From assembly GCF_030708455.1 (NCBI RefSeq), contig NZ_JAUYWF010000001.1:124001-188000 (forward strand): DNA of 64,000 bases, read 5' to 3'. The notes under the pieces were generated by a model that was given only the letters and a program-made list of their open reading frames with translations, ran no database searches and was not told where the DNA came from. The stretch is from Halomonas sp. SSL-5 (GTDB lineage: Bacteria; Pseudomonadota; Gammaproteobacteria; Pseudomonadales; Halomonadaceae). Shown here piece after piece: positions 44,020 through 52,172 of this stretch. Made by a program: the position numbers and the translations under genes. Numbering within the stretch: the first letter of the stretch is position 1; each line of letters opens with the position of its first letter.

Positions 44020-44913
44020 TTACGCCAGCTCGAGCTCCTCCAGCACGGCGGCCAGCGCCTGCCGGCTCTCTCCCTCAAGCGTCTTCAGGGGCAGCGGCAG
44101 GGTTGGCGACCCGACGAGCCCCAGCAGCTCAGCCGCGGTGGCGACCACCCGCAGGCTGCCGCCGTGCCGTCGGAACAGTGCCCACAGTGGCTCGAGCCGA
44201 GTCGACAAGCGTTGGGCCTCCTCGGCATCGCCGGCCCGGGCGGCGCGGGTGATGGCCAGGGCGGCCTCGGGGAAGAGGCCGCCGATCACCGAGTACCAGG
44301 CCTCGCAGCCGGCATTCAGCCCGGTGGCGGCAAAGGCGTCGCCACTGACGCCGATCGTCACCTCGGGCGGCACCAGGGCGCGCAGCCGCTCGACCCGCTC
44401 GCGAGCGGCCGCGGGCTCGGCGGGTACACCCGGAATCTTGATGGAGGCGACATTGGGCAGTGCCGCGATGCGCCCATGCAGCTCGTCGCTGAAGGTGAAG
44501 TGGGTGGTGCCGGGGTTGTCGTAGACGCACAGCGGCACCGAGAGCCGGGTGGTGACGGCCTCATAGAGGCCGAAGACCTCCGCGTCGGTCAGCGGCTGAT
44601 AGGACATCGGTGCCAGCAGCACCGCGCTGGCGCCCGCCGCTTCGGCGTCCTCGGCCAGGGCCAGCACATCGCGGGTACGCAGGGCACTGATGCCCACGAT
44701 CACCGGCACATTGCCGGCACTCTGCACGGCCAGCCTGGCGATGCGTGCGCGTTCGGCGTGGCCGAGGTAGGCATAGCTGCCCGTGGAGCCGAGCGCCCCG
44801 ATGGAGTCGACACCCGCAGCCACCAGCCTCTCGACCAGGTGGACGAATGCCGCCTCGTCGATGGCATCCTCGTTCATGGGCGTCAATGGAAAGGCACTCA
44901 GGCCGGTGAGCAT
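44020..44913 (-). CDS. DapA-superfamily aldolase/lyase
   Basis: The product is 297 aa, of the class I DHDPS/NAL fold. The Schiff-base Lys is in ASIKIPGVP, and the Tyr in VYDNPGTTHF. The substrate-loop GTTGE of true dihydrodipicolinate synthase is GSTGSYAYL here, so it likely acts on another 2-oxo acid. CAGGAGACAGCCC precedes the ATG. It stands alone, divergent from the 115-aa gene. Confidence 0.87.
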   Translation of the reverse strand: MLTGLSAFPLTPMNEDAIDEAAFVHLVERLVAAGVDSIGALGSTGSYAYLGHAERARIARLAVQSAGNVPVIVGISALRTRDVLALAEDAEAAGASAVLLAPMSYQPLTDAEVFGLYEAVTTRLSVPLCVYDNPGTTHFTFSDELHGRIAALPNVASIKIPGVPAEPAAARERVERLRALVPPEVTIGVSGDAFAATGLNAGCEAWYSVIGGLFPEAALAITRAARAGDAEEAQRLSTRLEPLWALFRRHGGSLRVVATAAELLGLVGSPTLPLPLKTLEGESRQALAAVLEELELA

Positions 44914-45038
44914 GGGCTGTCTCCTGGTTCGGAAATCCGCTGGTGGACTTGCTCGGGAGTATGCCACGGCGGAGACTCGGTACAGCGCATCCGGTCCACC
45001 TGCCGGAGAATGGCAGCCATTTCGAGGAGGAGTCTTGC

Positions 45039-45386
45039 ATGGAGAGCCAGGTCGAGGCGGGAATTGCCACGCGCCTGCGGGACCTGCTGATGGGGCTGCC
45101 AGACGCGGCGCTGCCGATCACCTACCGGCAGGCCGCCGAGGCACTGGGGCTTTCGCCGCCTCGCACCATCCAGCGCGTCGCCCAGGCCCTGGAGACGCTG
45201 ATGCGCGAGGACGTCGCCGCAGATCGACCGATGATCGCCGCCCTGGTGGTCAGCCGCCGCGGCGACCTGCCCCGGCAGGGTTTCTTCGACCTGGCGGTGG
45301 CGCTCGGCCGCTTCCCCGCCGACCCGGCCGAGCATGAGGCCGCCTATCGGCAGGAGCTGGGGCGCGTCATGGCGTCGCGTGGGTGA
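45039..45386 (+). CDS. conserved 115-aa protein with winged-helix-like segment
   Basis: The protein starts MESQVEAGIATRLRDLLMGL with GAGGAGG upstream. ITYRQAAEALGLSPPRTIQR resembles the helix-turn-helix of O6-alkylguanine transferase-like (Atl) proteins. The following LVVSRRGDLPRQGFFDLAVA recalls their wing, but the PCHRV active site is absent. Similar small proteins occur in alphaproteobacteria without known function. A DNA-binding role is only inferred. Confidence 0.6.
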   Translation: MESQVEAGIATRLRDLLMGLPDAALPITYRQAAEALGLSPPRTIQRVAQALETLMREDVAADRPMIAALVVSRRGDLPRQGFFDLAVALGRFPADPAEHEAAYRQELGRVMASRG

Positions 45387-45414
45387 ACCGTGACGTCACT
45401 TGGTGGCGGGGCAG

Positions 45415-45702
45415 TCACTTGAAGCGCGAGCGGGCCTTCTCGAAGGCGTCGCTCATCGACTCCCAGGCGCGCTCCGCCCCGGCGCGGATGTCATCCCAGG
45501 CATCGTCGCCGGACTCGCGCAGCTCCTCCAGCTTCCGGCGCACCTCCTCACGCCTCTCCTCCAGGCGCTCGGCCTCCTTCTCCCGCTCGATGCGGGCATC
45601 GGCGTCGGCGCCGCGGGCCTGGGCCTTCAGCTTGTCGATCTCCGCCTGCCACTCGTCCAGCTTGGCGCGCAGCTTCTGCTCATAGGCTTCTCGATTGCTC
45701 AT
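45415..45702 (-). CDS. sll1863-like coiled-coil stress protein
   Basis: The product is 95 aa, almost entirely charged helix: EAYEQKLRAKLDEWQAEIDK, ERLEERREEVRRKLEELRES, and the typical end DDAWDDIRAGAERAWESMSD. This is the pattern of sll1863-family coiled-coil proteins linked to stress responses. It probably forms helical bundles; its partner is unknown. It is co-translated with the monooxygenase-domain gene upstream through an ATGA overlap. Confidence 0.75.
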   Translation of the reverse strand: MSNREAYEQKLRAKLDEWQAEIDKLKAQARGADADARIEREKEAERLEERREEVRRKLEELRESGDDAWDDIRAGAERAWESMSDAFEKARSRFK

Positions 45703-46040
45703 GCGTCACTCTCCTCGTTGTCGACGGTCTGGATGACCTCGAATCCCTCGAAGCTCGGCGGGCCCAGGTAGAGCCCCTCGCGCTTGCTCTGGCCGGCGCT
45801 GGCGTGGGCCTTGCGGAAGGCCTCGGAGTGGGTCCAGGCCTCGAAGTCCTCCCGTGAGCGCCACACGGTATGGGAAGCATAGAGCACATGATCCTCGCGC
45901 TCCGGTCCGCGCAGCATGTGGAAGGTCTCGAAGCCGGGCAGCCCCTGCAGGCGGGTCTCGCGCTCCAGCCAGATCTGCTCGAACTCCTCCGTGCGTTCGG
46001 GATTGACCCGGAAGCGGTTCATGGCGATGTACACGGGCAT
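45699..46040 (-). CDS. antibiotic-biosynthesis-monooxygenase-domain protein (HmoA-like)
   Basis: The product is about 113 aa with the ABM ferredoxin-like fold: AMNRFRVNPERTEEFEQIWL, LPGFETFHMLRGPEREDHVL and ASHTVWRSREDFEAWTHSEA. Close relatives are annotated as heme-degrading or dioxygenase-like. A heme-ligand His cannot be assigned with confidence. The ribosome binding site AGGAG directly abuts the chosen ATG, so initiation may be at another codon. It overlaps the coiled-coil gene by four bases. Confidence 0.8.
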   Translation of the reverse strand: MPVYIAMNRFRVNPERTEEFEQIWLERETRLQGLPGFETFHMLRGPEREDHVLYASHTVWRSREDFEAWTHSEAFRKAHASAGQSKREGLYLGPPSFEGFEVIQTVDNEESDA

Positions 46041-46240
46041 CTCCTGTTGGGGGTGAAAGGTCTTCTCGACGATGACAGCTCCCCACCGGCGGGACAAGGC
46101 CGCCGGAGCGTCCGCCATCCTTGTCGATATCGCCATGCTGCGTCACGCTGGGGGAGTGCCGACTCGCTCTTTTCTGCCCGACGTCGGCGACCGGGCACCG
46201 GCAACGACCCACCACTTCGACGCGCTCTTGCGGAGGATGC

Positions 46241-47530
46241 ATGATGAGGCTATCCAGCACGGGGTTCGCGATACTCGGGGCCGGGCTGATCGCGATCAGC
46301 TACGGTCTCGCCCGTTTCGCCTTCGGTCTCTTCGTCCCTCCGATCCGAGACGAGCTGGGCCTCTCCTCCTACGTTATCGGCATCATCGGCTCGCTGCCGC
46401 TGATTAGCTTCCTGTTGGCCACCGCGGTGGCGCCGCTCGTCACCCGCGTCCTCGGCGCCCGTTACGCGGCGATACTCTCCGGCGGTTTCGGCGTCGCCGG
46501 GCTCATGCTGATCAGCCGGGCCACGGGCCCGATGATGCTCGCGTCGGGGGTGTTCGCTTGTGGCATCTGCACCGGCCTGATGATGCCCGCGCTCACCGCC
46601 GCCATGCAGGCGGTGGTGCGGCGCTCGCTGCACGGGCGGGTCAGCTCGGTGATGAACGCGGGCACCAGCATCGGCGTGATCGTGGCGGTGCCCACGGTGC
46701 TGTTCATGGTCGGCGCCTGGCGAATCGCCTACCTCTCCTTCGCCGTGCTGGCCGTGCTCGGGGTGATCGCCGCCTGGCTCTTACTGCCCTCGGTCACGCG
46801 CATCGTGCCGTCGGATGCGGCGGACCCGCCGCCGCTCAACGAACTGCCCTGGTCACGCCTGATCCGGCTCACGTTGTTCGCCTTCGTGATGGGCTTCGTC
46901 TCCGCCGCCTACTGGATCTTCGCCCCCGATCTGGTGGTGACCCTGGGCGGCCTGCCGGCCACCGCCACCGCCTGGCTGTGGCTGGCGGTGGGCGTCGCCG
47001 GCCTCGGCGGCGCCGTGGTGGCCGACCTGGCCGATCGCAACAACCCGCCGATCACCCAGGCGCTGATGCTGATGATGCTCTCCGCGAGCCTGGCGCTGCT
47101 CGCCGCGAGCCCCGACCAGCCGCTGCTGACGGCCTTCTCCGCCTTGGTCTTCGGCCTGGCCTATATGAGCCTGACCGGCCTCTACCTGATGACCGGCATC
47201 CGCCTGCTGCCCGGCCGCCTCTCCGTCGGCCCGGTGCTGCCCTTCATGGCGGTCTCCCTGGGCCAGGCCACCGGCTCGCCGGTGGTCGGCGCCCTGGTGC
47301 AGGGCTTCGGCTACGCCGACGCCTTCGCCATGTTCGCCGCGCTGGGCATCCTGGTGGCCGTGCTCTCGCCCTTCTACCCGGGCGCCATCGCCCAGGCCGA
47401 AGAGGAGGAAGCCGCAGAGGAGGACACCGGCCTCCAGGCGGCCTACGACAGCCAACTCCTGGACGAGGAGGGCGAACCCCTGGAGGACCCCCTCGAGGAG
47501 GAGGAAGAGCAGGCCGCCGCGTCATCATGA
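46241..47530 (+). CDS. MFS transporter (YbfB/YjiJ-like) with acidic C-terminal tail
   Basis: The product is 429 aa with 12 membrane helices. The N-terminal GLIAISYGLARFAFGLFVPP and IRDELGLSSYVIGIIGSLPL match the YbfB/YjiJ branch of the major facilitator superfamily, whose substrates are unknown. After the last helix (about residue 390) comes an unusual 40-residue, highly acidic tail (AEEEEAAEEDTGLQ, EDPLEEEEEQAAASS). CGGAGG lies upstream of the tandem ATGs at 46241/46244. It is divergent from the ABM gene. Confidence 0.85.
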   Translation: MMRLSSTGFAILGAGLIAISYGLARFAFGLFVPPIRDELGLSSYVIGIIGSLPLISFLLATAVAPLVTRVLGARYAAILSGGFGVAGLMLISRATGPMMLASGVFACGICTGLMMPALTAAMQAVVRRSLHGRVSSVMNAGTSIGVIVAVPTVLFMVGAWRIAYLSFAVLAVLGVIAAWLLLPSVTRIVPSDAADPPPLNELPWSRLIRLTLFAFVMGFVSAAYWIFAPDLVVTLGGLPATATAWLWLAVGVAGLGGAVVADLADRNNPPITQALMLMMLSASLALLAASPDQPLLTAFSALVFGLAYMSLTGLYLMTGIRLLPGRLSVGPVLPFMAVSLGQATGSPVVGALVQGFGYADAFAMFAALGILVAVLSPFYPGAIAQAEEEEAAEEDTGLQAAYDSQLLDEEGEPLEDPLEEEEEQAAASS

Positions 47531-47670
47531 GCGGCCCCGATGTCCGGGCGCTCGCCCGGCCATGAAGTGTCTGGTTCGACGTTAGTTGTAAGCGATCTGC
47601 CGTCGGCGGAGGCTTCCCTGACTGTTACGCTCCGTAAACAGAAAACGAAAAGAACACACAGGGAACCGCC

Positions 47671-48000
47671 ATGATTGAGGCCTTTGAGCCGCGCATCACG
47701 CTGCACCCGCATTCCCGCCGGGTGCGGGTCGTCATCGATGGCACCCTGCTGGCCGACACCACCCGCGCCATCGAACTGCGCGAACGTAGCTACCCGCCAC
47801 GGCAGTACCTCCCCCGCGAGGATGTGCGCATGGACCTGCTGCGACCCTCCGACACCGTCACCCACTGCCCCTTCAAGGGCGATGCCTCTTACTTCTCCTT
47901 TGGCGAACACAAGGATGTGGCATGGAGTTATGAGCAGTCCCGGGAGGGTGTAGAGGCGATTGAGGGGAGGGTGGTGTTTTACCGGAGAGTCAGCGAGTGA
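47671..48000 (+). CDS. DUF427-family protein
   Basis: The product is 109 aa. HPHSRRVRVVIDGTLLADTT, PRQYLPREDVRMDLLRPSDT, THCPFKGDASYFSF and VAWSYEQSREGVEAIEGRV are the DUF427 core, a small beta-fold of unknown function. CAGGGAACCGCC precedes the ATG. It is the last GC-rich gene before the AT-rich insert that begins at its stop. Confidence 0.92.
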   Translation: MIEAFEPRITLHPHSRRVRVVIDGTLLADTTRAIELRERSYPPRQYLPREDVRMDLLRPSDTVTHCPFKGDASYFSFGEHKDVAWSYEQSREGVEAIEGRVVFYRRVSE

Positions 48001-48180
48001 CCTCTTTTTACCCCAAAGTAGGCATGAGAAGTTAGGGGGATTTTCTTGTTGTATAGATAGAGTGTAAAGTAATTGATATATTGAAAATGGGTTGTATAAG
48101 TTGCCTGAACTTTGGAGAAAAGAGGTGGCTATATTTTTTTGTAATTGAAGCTATAGGATTTTCATGGAGGGAAGGTTTAA

Positions 48181-48645
48181 ATGAAAAAAATTGCTAGCAT
48201 GTCCAGTGCTTTTTTTCTTTTGGCGGTGGGTTTTTCTGCGTTTTTTTATTGGCCAACCGATGAAAGGAAGTTCTTTTCCGCATGCGAAAACTCTCTAAAA
48301 GAAGTTCTTTCATCCCCTTCTACATATAGCAAGGTTGGATTTAGGCATTACATGTCAAAACCTTTGTCATCGGAAGAATACAAAGATACATTTAGCATTC
48401 CTGTTGGTTATGCATTAGAGTCAGCTTTGGAGAAAGGCAAGGTAAGTCCAATGATCTATTCTGGGTTTATCAGGTATGAGCATGCCAATGTTTATGGAAC
48501 CCCAGTTTCTAATGTCGTAGAGTGCTCCTATGTAAGTGGGGATGGCTTGGATAATATAAGGGAAGCCAATGTCATGATTGACGGAATGACAAATCATGAT
48601 AGGCAGATGAAAGCACTCAAGCGTCACCTTGAAAGGAGGAATTAA
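48181..48645 (+). CDS. orphan membrane-anchored or secreted protein in AT-rich DNA
   Basis: The product is 154 aa. An N-terminal hydrophobic segment (MSSAFFLLAVGFSAFFYWPT) acts as signal or anchor. The next part, FSACENSLKEVLSSPSTYSK, with a second Cys later in NVVECSYVSGDGL, resembles small proteins of mobile elements with a C...LKSPST...C pattern, probably disulfide-bonded outside the cytoplasm. GGAGG lies about ten bases upstream. Base and codon use are far more AT-rich than the neighbours, and the 180-base leader is also AT-rich with no other gene. Function unknown; probably horizontally acquired. Confidence 0.65.
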   Translation: MKKIASMSSAFFLLAVGFSAFFYWPTDERKFFSACENSLKEVLSSPSTYSKVGFRHYMSKPLSSEEYKDTFSIPVGYALESALEKGKVSPMIYSGFIRYEHANVYGTPVSNVVECSYVSGDGLDNIREANVMIDGMTNHDRQMKALKRHLERRN

Positions 48646-48715
48646 AAAAAGCATAAAAATTGTTTATTTATTTATAATTGTATGATTTTGGTTTCTCCCA
48701 ATCCAGTCACCCGCA

Positions 48716-49954
48716 TTACTCACCACTCCCATCCTGGCTCATCACCACCCGGTTCCTGCCGGCGTGCTTGCCGGCGTAGAGGGCGCGATCGGCTTGCTGA
48801 ATCAGGGCGTCGAGGTCGGCGTCCTCGTCGACGCCTCCGGCGATGCCGACGGTGACGGTGAGGCGATGGTCGGGCATCGATTCCATCACCTCAAGCTCGC
48901 TGACCTTCTGCTGCAGGCGTTCCGCCACCATCAGCGCGTCCTTGGGGTGGGTGTCCGGCAGGGCGACGATGAACTCCTCGCCGCCGAACCGGCCGACCAC
49001 GTCCTGGGGTCGTAGCGAGTGCTTGCAGGTCTTCGCGATCGCCGCCAGCACCCGGTCGCCCTGGCTGTGCCCCCAGGTGTCGTTGATGGCCTTGAAGTGG
49101 TCCACGTCGATCATGAACAGGCTGAAGGGGGCTTTCTCGTGCCGCGCGCGGCGCAGCAGCGCCTCGGCGCGGGCCATGAAGTGGCGGCGCGAGTCCAGGC
49201 CGGTCAGCGCATCCTGCTCGGCGACCTGGCGCAGCTGGGCCTCCAGCGACTTGCGGTGAGCGATTTCCTCGGCCATCTGCCGGTTCTGGACACGCTCTTC
49301 CTCCAGGAGGGCGAACTGCGTCCGCTGCAGTCGTTCCAGGCGCAGCAGGGCGAAGAAGCCCACGGCGTTGGTCATCACCAGCAGCAGCCCGATGCGCAGC
49401 ACCACCACGGCCGGGATGTCGGTCATCACCACCGCCGCGGCCAGGAACCCCAGGTTGAGGTAGAGGCTGGCGAAGGCCACCACCGGCAGCAGGTTGGGTA
49501 TCAGCAGGTAGAAGGCGATGGTGGCCACCACCAGCGCGGTGACCTGGGTGGCGAGGCTCTCGGGGCGCAGGAGCGCGATCAGGATGATGCCCGTCGCCAG
49601 TATCCACAGGGGCAGGGCGTGCAGCCACAGCCGGCGGCTGAAGTCGCCGAGGCGCCCGATCGCGACCGCCAGCGCCAGGCAGGCGACTACCACTACCAGG
49701 CGCATGGCGAGAAGCAGGGTGAGCTCGATGCCGGCGTCGAGGTAGTGGTAGTCGGAGATGGCGAACATCCCGAAGACCAGCGCCGCCACACAGATCGCCA
49801 CGCCAGACTCGAGGCGCACCCGGGGCGCGATCTCGCGACGATAGCTCACCTCCCTGGCCGGCTCCCGGAACTGGCCGGTGAGCCGGTGCAGCGGATAGCG
49901 TGGGGTGGGTGATGACAAGGGCCGTTCTCCCGGTTCATTGGTGATCGATGGCAT
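48716..49954 (-). CDS. membrane diguanylate cyclase
   Basis: The product is 412 aa. About six N-terminal helices (residues 45-210, MASE-like) are followed by a short coiled coil and a GGDEF domain. The active motif is RFGGEEFIVAL and the I-site is RPQD five residues before it. LFMIDVDHFKAINDTWGHSQ and QQADRALYAGKHAGRNRVVM are standard. It should synthesise c-di-GMP in response to an unknown membrane signal. It sits between the AT-rich orphan and the voltage-sensor-like gene, with 120 bases of upstream spacing. Confidence 0.92.
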   Translation of the reverse strand: MPSITNEPGERPLSSPTPRYPLHRLTGQFREPAREVSYRREIAPRVRLESGVAICVAALVFGMFAISDYHYLDAGIELTLLLAMRLVVVVACLALAVAIGRLGDFSRRLWLHALPLWILATGIILIALLRPESLATQVTALVVATIAFYLLIPNLLPVVAFASLYLNLGFLAAAVVMTDIPAVVVLRIGLLLVMTNAVGFFALLRLERLQRTQFALLEEERVQNRQMAEEIAHRKSLEAQLRQVAEQDALTGLDSRRHFMARAEALLRRARHEKAPFSLFMIDVDHFKAINDTWGHSQGDRVLAAIAKTCKHSLRPQDVVGRFGGEEFIVALPDTHPKDALMVAERLQQKVSELEVMESMPDHRLTVTVGIAGGVDEDADLDALIQQADRALYAGKHAGRNRVVMSQDGSGE

Positions 49955-50074
49955 GATCGTGATGGTGGTCGAGGCGATTTACCCTGCCAGCCCTGAGGAA
50001 TATAAGCGCTTATTGGAGTAGAAAAAAGTTCGACCTCGGCGAGCCGCCCGCCGCAGCTGAGGGCACCTATTGGC

Positions 50075-51070
50075 CTACTGATAGCGGTGCTGCCAGCCCT
50101 TCACCGCGATCTGCTCCTTGAGCAGCTCCAGCATGTCCCCCAGCACCTGCTCGGTGATCCGCTCGGTCTGCGGGTCGCTGCGCAGCCAGGCATCGAAGCC
50201 GCTCTCGGCCAGGTGCTCCACCAGGGCGGAGAATTCCGCCGACTTCAGGCCTTTCAGGGCCTCGTCGACCAGGCGGCAGGCGAGGTCCGAGAGCGAGGCC
50301 TCGAGCCCCCGGGTCAGCTGGCCGCCCAGCGGCAGACGCCCGAGCCGCTGGAGCTCCGGGCTCTCGGCCAGGGTGCGGCCGACCAGCCCGCGCACGTAGC
50401 GCAGGGTGTCGTCGCGGTTGTGGGCATAGGCGTCGCCCGCCATGGCCTCCAGCCGCTGGCCGATCTCGTGGATCAGCGCCTGCTTGCGGGGTCGCACCAC
50501 CCGCTCCATCAGCGGGGTGGAGAGCCCGTCGCTCTGACGGATCTCCCGCTGCACGTTGTCGAGCATGCGCAGCGCGATGCGGTCGGTGAGCTCCTCCAGC
50601 AGGATGTCGTAGTACTTGGCGACCACGCCATAGAGGTACCAGCGGCGCACGTCGATCAGCCCCATGCGCTGCAGGCGGTGCAGCAGCGAGATGACGCGCA
50701 GGATGCGCAGCAGCCGGAAGCCGCCCAGCGGGATGCAGCCGAGCACGTCGTACCAGTGCACGAAGGGGTAGAAGAACCAGCGGTGGTAGTGGCGCTCGGC
50801 GATGGCCACCGCCCAGCCCAGAAGCACGTCGAGCAGGAAGATCGACACGAACGCCAGGTCGATGGTGAGGAAATTCGCATGGATGTGCCGCTCGTAGGCG
50901 GCGTGCAGCCCGGGGGCCACGGCCTCGAAGGCGGCGTTGAGCGGCGGCAGCAGGTAGAGGCTGTCGAACAGCAGCAGGGCGAGGTTGGCGATCACCAGCA
51001 CGATGATGAGCAGGTCCCAGACCAGGTGGACTCGCTCCAGGGCGGGGGAGGTCGTGCGGGTGGCGGGCAT
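50075..51070 (-). CDS. voltage-sensor-like membrane protein without a recognisable pore
   Basis: The product is 331 aa. Helices near 15-37 (LVWDLLIIVLVIANLALLLF) and 68-90 (FLTIDLAFVSIFLLDVLLGW) resemble the S1-S3 part of ion channels. An Arg-rich S4-like helix, FRLLRILRVISLLHRLQR, follows near 115-135. No K+-filter GYG or pore loop follows; the remaining about 190 residues are a soluble helical domain. It may be a voltage-sensing or mechanosensory domain coupled to a cytoplasmic effector. The ATG at 51070 is chosen over an earlier in-frame start. Confidence 0.6.
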   Translation of the reverse strand: MPATRTTSPALERVHLVWDLLIIVLVIANLALLLFDSLYLLPPLNAAFEAVAPGLHAAYERHIHANFLTIDLAFVSIFLLDVLLGWAVAIAERHYHRWFFYPFVHWYDVLGCIPLGGFRLLRILRVISLLHRLQRMGLIDVRRWYLYGVVAKYYDILLEELTDRIALRMLDNVQREIRQSDGLSTPLMERVVRPRKQALIHEIGQRLEAMAGDAYAHNRDDTLRYVRGLVGRTLAESPELQRLGRLPLGGQLTRGLEASLSDLACRLVDEALKGLKSAEFSALVEHLAESGFDAWLRSDPQTERITEQVLGDMLELLKEQIAVKGWQHRYQ

Positions 51071-51188
51071 CTTGGCTCTCCATGGGCGCTGCAAAACGTG
51101 TGGTGAGAAAGGTGCGGTGCGACACCTCCTCCCCAGCCTAGAAGCTCGGCGCCCGGTCGGCACTGAACGGCACCCCGGGCCCGTCGTC

Positions 51189-51845
51189 TCAGCGCGTCAG
51201 CAGCCCCGCCCTGATCGCCGAATCGAGACGGTCCACGGCACCGGCCAGCTTTTCGTCGATGACGTGCAGGTACTCCGTCCAGTCGTCGATATGGTTCAGC
51301 TCCGCCTTGCCGTCGGAGATGCCGCGCAGCACGACCAGCGGCACCGCAAAGCGCGTGCAGGCGCGCAGGCCGGCATAGCTCTCCATGTCCACCATGTCGG
51401 CTTTGATGACGTCGTAGGCCGCGCCCGAGACGATATCGGCGCCGGTCGAGAGCGTCGCCTCGAGAATCCCGGGAATGCGCAGCGGCAGGGGCAGGGTGGC
51501 CGGCAGGTCGAGGAAGGGCGTGACGCCCGTCGCGAAGCCGAGCGGGGTGGCGTCCATGTCGCGGTAGGCGACCGAGGTCGCCTGGTAGATCTCGGTCTGC
51601 TCCAGCGCCCGGCTGCCCGCCGAGCCCAGCGACACCACCAGGTCCGGCAGCCGCCCGCGAGCCTCGAGCCCCGCCAGCGCCGCGGTGAGCTCCACCGCCG
51701 CCTCGACGGGCCCCACGCCGGTCATGAAGGGCGTGAAGCGCTGCCTCAAATGCGGGCCGTATTCGGGCTCAGCCGCCATCACGAAGAGGATCGACCGGCC
51801 GCCCAACTCCGTCAGCGGCGCCGGCGCGTGTGGTGTCTTGCCCAT
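51189..51845 (-). CDS. mtnN: 5'-methylthioadenosine/S-adenosylhomocysteine nucleosidase
   Basis: The product is 218 aa. Conserved sites are the N-terminal VMAAEPEYGPH (acidic residue), FMTGVGPVEAAVE, VDMESYAGLRAC (ribose-binding Met-Glu) and LRGISDGKAELN (general-acid Asp). It cleaves MTA and SAH to adenine and the thioribose sugar, feeding methionine salvage. It is somewhat shorter and more diverged than E. coli MtnN. It marks the left chromosomal flank of the Gabija island. Confidence 0.85.
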   Translation of the reverse strand: MGKTPHAPAPLTELGGRSILFVMAAEPEYGPHLRQRFTPFMTGVGPVEAAVELTAALAGLEARGRLPDLVVSLGSAGSRALEQTEIYQATSVAYRDMDATPLGFATGVTPFLDLPATLPLPLRIPGILEATLSTGADIVSGAAYDVIKADMVDMESYAGLRACTRFAVPLVVLRGISDGKAELNHIDDWTEYLHVIDEKLAGAVDRLDSAIRAGLLTR

Positions 51846-52045
51846 CTCGAGAGTCTCCCGCAGCCCAATAAAGCCATCATCATGGCGGGTAGGGGCGCAG
51901 GCGCCAAGCGTGCGAAGGGCGGGTTGGTCCCGAGCGGGCCGTTGTCAGGAGAGGGCAGGCCTAGACGAATTGACCTAAGAAAAATTGTCCTCAAGCGCTG
52001 ACATTCTATTTCCATCGCTCTACGCTGATGGATTAGCTATTAGCA

Positions 52046-52153
52046 ATGGAGCTGCCGATGGCCAGTCTCACCGCCGTCCCCAAAATTATTCATGGCATTA
52101 ATCGATCCAGAAAAGCACCCTCTACAACACTACCTGGGATGGTAGTGAAATGA
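52046..52153 (+). CDS. possible 35-codon leader peptide or gene remnant before gajA
   Basis: An ATG opens MELPMASLTAVPKIIHGINR and ends GMVVK at a TGA 19 bases before the gajA start. No strong ribosome binding site is seen. It could be a leader peptide, a remnant of the gene that occupied the site, or chance. I do not recognise it. Confidence 0.25.
   Translation: MELPMASLTAVPKIIHGINRSRKAPSTTLPGMVVK
52128..52147 (+). promoter_or_regulatory. hairpin upstream of the gajA ribosome binding site
   Basis: CACTACC and GGTAGTG form a perfect 7-base stem around TGGGAT. It lies 25 bases before the gajA ATG and 15 bases before its GAGG. It could attenuate, mask initiation or bind a regulator; function is inferred from position only. 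Confidence 0.35.
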
Positions 52154-52172
52154 AAAAAAGCTGAGGTTATAC

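Larger units (their letters stand above)
51846..52172. other. junction and leader of the AT-rich defence island
   Basis: The first about 110 bases are GC-rich like the chromosome, and composition turns AT-rich near 51960. The region contains a short open frame (52046-52153), a small palindrome GCTATTAGC (52036-52044) and a 7-base-stem hairpin just before gajA. No integrase, att site or transposase end was recognised. Confidence 0.5.

Noticed and set aside
44020..44913. Assignment of the aldolase-family gene as dapA
   Set aside because: The GTTGE substrate loop of dihydrodipicolinate synthase is replaced by GSTGSYAYL and the gene is not in a lysine-synthesis context.
47544..47559. GC-rich hairpin after the MFS gene as a terminator
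   Set aside because: The stem is short with a 2-4 base loop and no T run follows, so termination cannot be supported.
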